A stretch of 64,000 nucleotides of DNA from Branchiostoma floridae (taxonomy: Eukaryota; Chordata; Leptocardii; Amphioxiformes; Branchiostomatidae), in assembly GCF_000003815.2 (NCBI RefSeq), contig NC_049986.1, positions 14,773,811-14,837,810 on the forward strand, in the 5' to 3' direction. Under the pieces are notes generated by a model, which saw only the letters and a program-made list of their open reading frames with translations, did not search any database and was not told where the DNA came from. Shown here in pieces: positions 43,201-64,000 of the stretch. The translations under genes were made by a program, and so were the position numbers. Every line of letters begins with the position of its first letter. Positions within the stretch are counted from its first letter, which is position 1.

Positions 43201-46139
43201 GTATGACAACCTTCAACACCTTTCTTTTTGAAAGTGTAGTCCTGATTCTTCTCATAGATGTTTTTGACCACATAGTCTCCTAGCCTCTTACTGTAGTCCA
43301 ACCGCTGCCTTAGGTCAACTGCAAAGAATATATTCTGAAGTCAACAATGTTCTTGTGATTAAGATATTCATTGATGACAAAATAATACTAGGCCACATTT
43401 GCATCTATGTTAAAAATGACAATCATGAATAACAAGAGAGGCTGAAATTTACAAACTCTATCTCCCTTTCCATGCAAAAACTGACACTTCCATGTCAACC
43501 TTTTGCTGAAATCGACCATACATGAACTATTAGTATGATCTTAGTATTACAACATTACCCAACTCCAAGATGGCTTTTCTGAATATAACATCCATCAAGC
43601 ATACAAGCAAGCAAGAATGGCTTCTGGGCTGCTTACAAAAGAACATATCACTTATAACAGTGCTTAGCACATTTCTGCACCCAATATATATTAGTACTGT
43701 ACTGACTATAATTCTTAAATCGGATATTTGAAAGGTTTTAAATATAGATTACACTAGCTACTATACAGTATAGTAGCCACATATTCTTTTACATGCCAAA
43801 ACAGAGAACATTTCTTATATTAATTTCAGAGTCACTCCCAGGAAAGAAGCAATAATAAGCTTATCATGATAATGATTAGATTTTGCATGCACTACAAAAT
43901 CTGTTAGTGCAATAAATATTTTGGTTTGACTTTGAGGTACCAGTGCCTAGTCCATTAGCCCAAATCATACACTTCTGTCAATCTTTTTTACCAGGACAAG
44001 TAATCTTACCAAACATATCATGTCCCTTGACAAATCCAGTGTTGTCATTTTAAGAAATAAATATTCATACATGTAAGTAGGCACATGAGGACACTTTTCT
44101 ACTAGTAATGAAATTAAAAATTACCTTTTGACTTGGGCTTTTCCTTGACCACGTCCTTCTCTTTTCTATCAAACAAAAACAGAAGTGGCAGTTATGCACC
44201 AGTTTATGCATAATTTTAAAGACATGGAACTCTATGACATTATTGCATGCTATGGAATTCTGCAAATCCTGCACTTCCGGTGTCTGCTATCTTAGCCAAC
44301 CTTGGGAACAATTTCTTGTAAATTGTACAACTACAGGCAGTCGAGTGACTACCAGACATTTTGGAATGTACACAAAAAGTTTGAAGACCGTATTTTTTGG
44401 GGATACAGACTGAGAGATGTTAGCACTTGAATACAATGTAAAAGTTTGGTAATCGTATGTCAACAAAAATGGCGTGGCCACGAACACTTCTGAATGCAAG
44501 GTCAATTTTAGGCCCGATTTCTCGTAAACGGTATAACTACAAATATAACGAAAGCAGTCGAGTTACTATCAAACATTTAGGAATGTACACAAAAAGTTTG
44601 AAGGCCTTAGCTTTTCAGGATGCAGAGATATTATCACTGTAGTAAACTAGGTCATCACATGTCAACAAAAAATGGCGTCGCTAGCCGAAAACACTCTGAA
44701 TGCAAGGTCAATTTTAGGCCCGATTTCTCGTAAACGGTATAACTACAAATATAACGAAAGCAGTCGAGTTACTATCAAACAGTTAGGAATGTACACAAAA
44801 CGTTTGAAGACCTCAGCTTTTCAGGATGCAGAGATATTAGCACTGTAGTGAGAGCTGAAAGTAGTCGCTTGTCGCCATACACGTGCATCTGACGTATGTC
44901 AAAACAAAATATGGATAGCCTCAATACCAGACTGACTACGCTGGTTTCATAAGGAGAATAATTTGCCAAAGGCAAGGGTTTGCTACCAGAGAGGTTGGTC
45001 GGCCGTGGAGGAGAAATGTGAATCTAATCGTGGACTGACTCCCTTGGCCAATTCCCGATTTTTTTCCCGAATTGTACGATCCACGCACCCCCGTAGCAAG
45101 GCCTGGTGGAGGCTAAAAATGACGCCGCTAACAGTAAACACGCTACTTTCATGGTCAGTTTCGGGCCCAATATCTCGGTACGCTGAGTGAGTGAGAGCAA
45201 ACCGAAAACGGTAAAATTACTATCGGACATTTAGGAAGGTACACAAAAAGTCTGATGCTCAGCGTACCTCGGAATACAGAAATTTGGCAACTTTTTACGG
45301 ACCATTCTGCTATCTAAAAATGACTATCTACATATTGGCAGATCGCTACAGAATGGCCCACAAATAATGATTGGAACGCGTTTGCCTACCAGTTCTGATA
45401 GAGGTTGTGCACACATATTTAGTCTAGCCAAAAAAGCAATCCTGAGCATCTAACATCGAAATTTATGCCAGTACCAACCTTTTCAACTGGAAGAGTCCTT
45501 GGCGGCTTCGTCGATCCAGCCCGTCCGTAAAACACCATGCGCATTGAATTCTGGGATTGTTGGTAAGGGACCAGCGGGGAATTCAAGAAGTCGATCGCTA
45601 TAATGCACGCCCTGCGTTCAGGCTTCAAGTCATGGTACATTTGACAAAACAAACTTGATTCAAGCATAACAATTTATTCTCTGATGAATTATGATACCCG
45701 CTTCTGGAGTGGAATGCCCCTTTAAAATCATGCATCATGCATGGTGATGAAAAATGACACAATATTTCATGATCAAATTAAAAATTAATCAATTTTCATT
45801 GCCCTTTGAAAGAAAGGCCCAAGGTCATTCAGAATTCTCTGAAATGCTTCAAATATAAAACTGTCCTATGAAAACCCTGGCATGTCTTTGTTGAAAATGG
45901 TGGTATTTTTCCTCAAATATTAAATGTAGCTTGCAATTTGAGCATTTACAAATGATTTTTTTTTCCAGCACATGGGTTCCAGAACAGACATTGTGCGCCG
46001 CATGGACGAGCAAACGTTGCAGAAGATGGACGAACTGAACCAGAACGTCTCTCAGAACAAGGATGAAGTGATGGCGCGAATCTTGGAGCTGGTTTATGAC
46101 ATAAGACCTGAGCTTCACCAAAATCTCAAAGTTAACTAG
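40265..46139 (+). CDS. ATP6V1G1: V-type proton ATPase subunit G (three exons, 117 aa)
   Basis: Exons 40265-40346, 40681-40781 and 45969-46139; phases 1 and 0; 117 aa against 118 in human. It starts [20 protein letters not shown] and continues [19 protein letters not shown], a charged, alanine-rich coiled coil; exon 3 reads [14 protein letters not shown] and ends [13 protein letters not shown]. Subunit G pairs with subunit E to form the peripheral stalks of the V1 sector, which hold the catalytic head against rotation while protons are pumped into endosomes and lysosomes. Intron 2 (5.2 kb) is almost wholly one inserted element, 40,823-45,721. Likely poly(A) signal: AATAAA near 46,986. Confidence 0.97.
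41085..42289 (+). pseudogene. P2X7 C-terminal (ballast) domain-like gene, two exons, decayed
   Basis: Exon 1 carries an acidic leader ([19 protein letters not shown]), as is usual for standalone P2X7-like proteins of invertebrates, then after a frame change a cysteine-rich zinc-site region ([19 protein letters not shown]) and [12 protein letters not shown] donor (aatag|gtaaat) stands near 41,555. Exon 2 (acceptor at 42,096, stop at 42,289) encodes [20 protein letters not shown] and [17 protein letters not shown], which match the family phrase 'YRQF.WW.HG.LG...R.VIPSCVV..IR..FP'. No in-frame ATG leads the acidic segment: the nearby ATGGCGGAC is in another frame. At least two frameshifts separate the parts of exon 1. 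In vertebrate P2X7 this domain is cytosolic and binds zinc and guanine nucleotide; the role of free-standing copies is unknown. Confidence 0.7.
43141..44165 (-). CDS. Candidate minus-strand exons of an unrecognised gene inside the element
   Basis: A clean open exon at about 43,320-43,141 follows an acceptor (tttgcag) and reads [34 protein letters not shown] and on to a stop. Upstream, 44,165-44,125 reads [13 protein letters not shown] between a tgatag acceptor and a gtaatt donor, with matching phase. A third stretch near 44,040-43,995 ([10 protein letters not shown], then gtaaga) also has matching phase but lacks an acceptor. The composition is charged and helical. I do not recognise the family. 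It could be the element's own gene, a host gene carried in it, or chance. Confidence 0.35.
44296..45300. repeat. ~203-bp tandem repeats inside the TTAA element
   Basis: Units start near 44,296 (diverged), 44,468 and 44,671, with a further diverged unit at about 45,119. Shared text: 'ggtcaattttaggcccgatt', 'tctcgtaaacggtataac', 'gcagtcgagttactatcaaa', 'ggaatgtacacaaaaagttt'. Units 2 and 3 are nearly identical and start at ATGGCGT. Sub-terminal repeats near a transposon end often bind transposase; that role here is a guess. Confidence 0.8.
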
Positions 46140-46817
46140 GCCCTAGGACATAAGACATAGTGCAAAATATTCCAAAAGAAGCTAGAAATATAATCTCCAC
46201 CACTCAAGAAGTGAATGAAATTGAAAAAAGTTGCAGTCATAGCTTTAGTTGTCATTGGATATAGATTTAACTTATGATATATGTGGTTACACGTATTATC
46301 GTACTTGGAGTAGGGTGAAATTTGAATGTCAGTAATTTGTCAAATTGTGAATTATGTGACTTCTGTGTTAACAATATATAGATCCTGCTGCATGATTGTA
46401 ACTTTGTCAAAACATGTTATAAATATTTGTCTCCATGTTAGCCTAGTAACTGAAAACAGTATTCCTCTATGCATAAGAACTAGTACTGTTTTTTGTTTAT
46501 TACATACCATAAGTATAAGTCGTATGTACTTGCTATGTAACACTAGTTTTTGATATTCTGATGGGGACCTTTAATTGCTGCATTTACCTGTACTTGTCAA
46601 ATGGCACTAGCCTCACAGCTAGCAATATTTTGATTTACCCAATTTCAAAAGATTTGATATTGGCACTACAGGAAGCCTACCTATTGATACATAGGTAGGC
46701 TTCATATAGTGGATCTAAAAAAAGTCAAGTTAAGATATAGAACTGACGTTATGAATTACATGTATGTGATGTGAAAGCATTATCATCAGTTCTGTAGCTT
46801 ACACCACAGTAAAATAC
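46140..46817 (+). other. 3' UTR region of V-ATPase G
   Basis: A/T-rich and without exons. 'aggaagcctacctattgata' is mirrored by 'cataggtaggcttcatatag' near 46,670-46,705, a small hairpin. Confidence 0.4.
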
Positions 46818-46843
46818 CAAGGAGGTTGAAAACAACCTCCTTG
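46818..46843. mobile_element. Ultra-short foldback insertion with 7-bp target duplication
   Basis: CAAGGAGGTT, gaaaac, AACCTCCTTG. Flanking heptamers are identical: AAAATAC at 46,811-46,817 and 46,844-46,850. Confidence 0.8.
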
Positions 46844-47387
46844 AAAATACTTACTGCTTCTTGTTTTTACACATCATTATGCAAAACCGTTGTTTGTCAA
46901 AACATTCCTAGACTGAAGTAAAATCTGGAGAGAGTAACATGTCTGTTGATTGTTTGTTTGTTGGATTATAATTGTTTGTTGATTCAATAAACATAATTGT
47001 TGAAAGAGATTCCTTAACGGGAATTGGTATACTTGGAAGTCAGATAAACGTTGAAAGTGGATAAAATCAAGACTTTTATGTGAGACATTTTTGGTCATCA
47101 ATTTTGTTATTGTTAGCTGTTATTGGTAACATTAACTGTCCATTTATATCAATCCTTATTTGGTGGTATTGAATGATTGAAGATCACATGGGAAGAGATA
47201 TAAGGAGAGGGAAACATCAATGGTTATTGATGTCATCTTTGTTTATTCCTGATTCTTCATTGATGTCAGTTTTGTGTATTTTAAGAAGAGCTGCTCAGGG
47301 TGCTAAGGTGGTGTGATGTTTCACACAAGGATTAAAGGACATTCCAAGCCGATGCCACCATCTTCATGTGGACAACAAACTAACTTG

Positions 47388-47775
47388 AGGCCACACCAAT
47401 TTAATTTCTTGGTTCACGGATTCGCTCGCTCCTATTTTTTGGAAAAAAAAATAAAAATAAAAATTACCACTCAGCAAATTTTCACCATTAATGAAACCAT
47501 TCACCAACTTTCTGGTGTAGCAAACATAAAAACTGACACTACTTTTGTAATTTTCAATGAACAGGTGCTGTTACTGTACAGTAATAGTATTTTTGTAATT
47601 TTTTCAAGCTGAAAACTTTTTATTCTTTATGTTTTGGATTAGCCCTTACCTTTACCCCAAGGAGGTTATATAACCTCCTTGCTTTACCCCAACCATTTAC
47701 AATTTTTATTTCGCCCTCTCGCTCCATATTTTTTATGAAAAAATCCGTGAACCAAGAAATTAAATTGGTGTGGCC
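47388..47775. mobile_element. MITE with ends AGGCCACACCAATTTAATTT
   Basis: The left arm aggccacaccaatttaattt, cttggttcacggat is mirrored by atccgtgaaccaag, aaattaaattggtgtggcct. The arms exceed 34 bp with no mismatch seen. No clear target duplication. The 24-bp palindrome at 47,658 lies inside. Confidence 0.85.
47658..47681. mobile_element. Ultra-short palindromic insertion with 8-bp target duplication
   Basis: The same 24-mer as at 12,238 (CAAGGAGGTT, ATAT, AACCTCCTTG). Octamers CTTTACCC at 47,650-47,657 and 47,682-47,689 are identical. It is nested inside the MITE at 47,388-47,775. Confidence 0.85.
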
Positions 47776-48600
47776 TGAGGTGAATAATGAAAAAGTAATA
47801 TCTTGAATAATGAAAAAGTAATATCTGGACTCACAAATGATTAGTATGAAGTCTCTTAATAAATGTGTTAGATGTTTGAAAAGTGTTGATATTCTGACAG
47901 CTGGTAATAGCACACATCCTCACAAGTTAGCATTGCTGCCTTTATCATATCCAATGAGGAAGAAGTCAGACATCCGACACTCAGGTGAACATTTCTGAAT
48001 ATAAAATTGAGTTCTCTAAACTTTCTTTTGTAGTCTGGGTTCATATCAGATTTACATCAGATCACCAATGTTCTCTTTTTGCACAATGTATGTCTAGAAC
48101 AGGGACTTCAGAGAAGTAAGGGATTATATTTTTTGCCTTCATAACGCCCGCAAAGACTCTTGGCTCCATAGGAATGTTTGAGGTGAAAGACTGAATGTTC
48201 TGGATGAAAGCTTCTTGGCTCTAGAGACATGAAAAAGTTTTAATAGAAGGTAGCTGATGACATTTCGTCATGAGCGATGTCCCTTGAGTCAGAAACGCGT
48301 GTCTGGGAGGCACAGATAAGGGTGAGGGAATGACTTGGGGGTCATTATACAAGTAATACTTGGTAACATCCGTCATCTCTGAGGCATGTGACTTGGATTC
48401 ATGCAGACCATTCTAAATCTGTCAGAGGGGTGTGCATTTCCTATTAATATACGCTAAAAGCAGAAAATTAGATCCTTCGGGCTTGATAGTATCGCACAGA
48501 ACTGTGTACAACGTATCTATGTTCAATCGAAAGGTTGTTTTGGAAGATAAAAACTTTATGAAATGATTTTAGTTTGTAATTTTCTTGAACCCGGTTCTGG
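47776..48600. other. Intergenic, nothing recognised
   Basis: A direct repeat of about 24 bases (tgaataatgaaaaagtaata) occurs twice near 47,778-47,825. No exon is seen. Confidence 0.4.
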
Positions 48601-48624
48601 GTATCCCAACATGCTGCACGGGAC

Positions 48625-48670
48625 GTCCCGGCTGCGCATGCTCACTATCCTGACAGCCGCCATATTGATT
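48625..48670 (+). promoter_or_regulatory. NRF1- and YY1-like sites upstream of dynamin
   Basis: gctGCGCATGCtc resembles an NRF1 site, and gccGCCATatt is the complement of a YY1-type AAnATGGCGGC site. They lie about 80-125 bp upstream of the dynamin ATG, typical for TATA-less housekeeping promoters. Confidence 0.4.
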
Positions 48671-48750
48671 TTTGAGAAGGGGGTGGAGGAAGATGGAGAC
48701 GTGATTCTCTTGCATCTTTTGCGGCGTTTTCTCAAGTATAAACGAACGTT

Positions 48751-64000
<15,250 letters not shown>

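Larger units (their letters stand above)
40823..45721. mobile_element. 4.9-kb TTAA-flanked element with 29-bp inverted ends
   Basis: The left end after TTAA (40,819-40,822) is AGGGGGATTCCACTCATGAA. The right end is the complement of AGGGGCATTCCACTCCAGAA and is followed by TTAA (45,722-45,725). Over the first 29 bases 24 agree. TTAA duplications are known for piggyBac and Kolobok transposons; the superfamily is not fixed because no transposase was recognised. Inside are a decayed P2X7-ballast-like gene (41,085-42,289), possible minus-strand exons (43,141-44,165) and 203-bp repeats (44,296-45,300). Confidence 0.75.

Noticed and set aside
44457-44642. 61-codon frame starting near ATGGCGT within the 203-bp repeats
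   Set aside because: It follows the repeat unit and the adjacent units do not keep the frame. There is no domain.

Overview
This is an animal genomic window, most likely from a lancelet (Branchiostoma). That placement is inference. It rests on vertebrate-like protein sequences in small, intron-rich genes, a very dense load of short inverted-repeat DNA elements, CR1-like LINE tails, a long tandem C2H2 zinc-finger gene, and a gene fragment encoding a P2X7 C-terminal-like domain. Five runs of N (191, 349, 100, 100 and 280 bases) mark assembly gaps.

Layout. Positions 1-17,500 hold no protein gene that I can support. They are filled by MITE-like foldback elements of several families, LINE tails, a 40-bp minisatellite (about 10,090-11,683), an 80-bp array, a 37-bp palindromic array and a 780-bp tandem duplication. 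From 17,562 to 27,084 two tandem seven-exon SURF4 genes (ER cargo receptor) lie on the minus strand, with identical intron phases. From 28,000 to 31,000 there is a nest of mobile elements, including a LINE inserted into a MITE. A gene with about 22 C2H2 zinc fingers lies at 31,212-33,142 (+) and carries one frameshift. An alpha-aspartyl dipeptidase (peptidase E family) gene occupies 35,824-39,442 (-). It is head-to-head with V-ATPase subunit G (40,265-46,139, +), whose second intron holds a 4.9-kb TTAA-flanked inverted-repeat element with a decayed P2X7-ballast-like gene inside. A conventional dynamin gene starts at 48,751 (+) and runs off the right edge. Its GTPase domain and most of its stalk are visible (about 515 codons).

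Three things deserve most attention. (1) A family of ultra-short (15-37 bp) foldback insertions with the arms CAAGGAGGTT / AACCTCCTTG, flanked by 7-8 bp target-site duplications at six places. (2) Dynamin has two tandemly duplicated exon pairs that look mutually exclusive: one encodes the G4 (TKLD) nucleotide-binding segment and one a stalk segment. (3) The TTAA-flanked element in the V-ATPase G intron appears to carry a P2X7 C-terminal-domain gene.

The genes do not form one pathway. Dynamin (endocytic scission), V-ATPase G (organelle acidification) and SURF4 (ER export) are all housekeeping membrane-traffic genes, but I see no sign of co-regulation beyond the short shared promoter region between the dipeptidase and V-ATPase G genes. 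Exon coordinates were worked out by hand from reading frames and GT/AG sites. Phases close exactly for the dipeptidase (249 aa), V-ATPase G (117 aa) and both SURF4 copies (272 and 276 aa).
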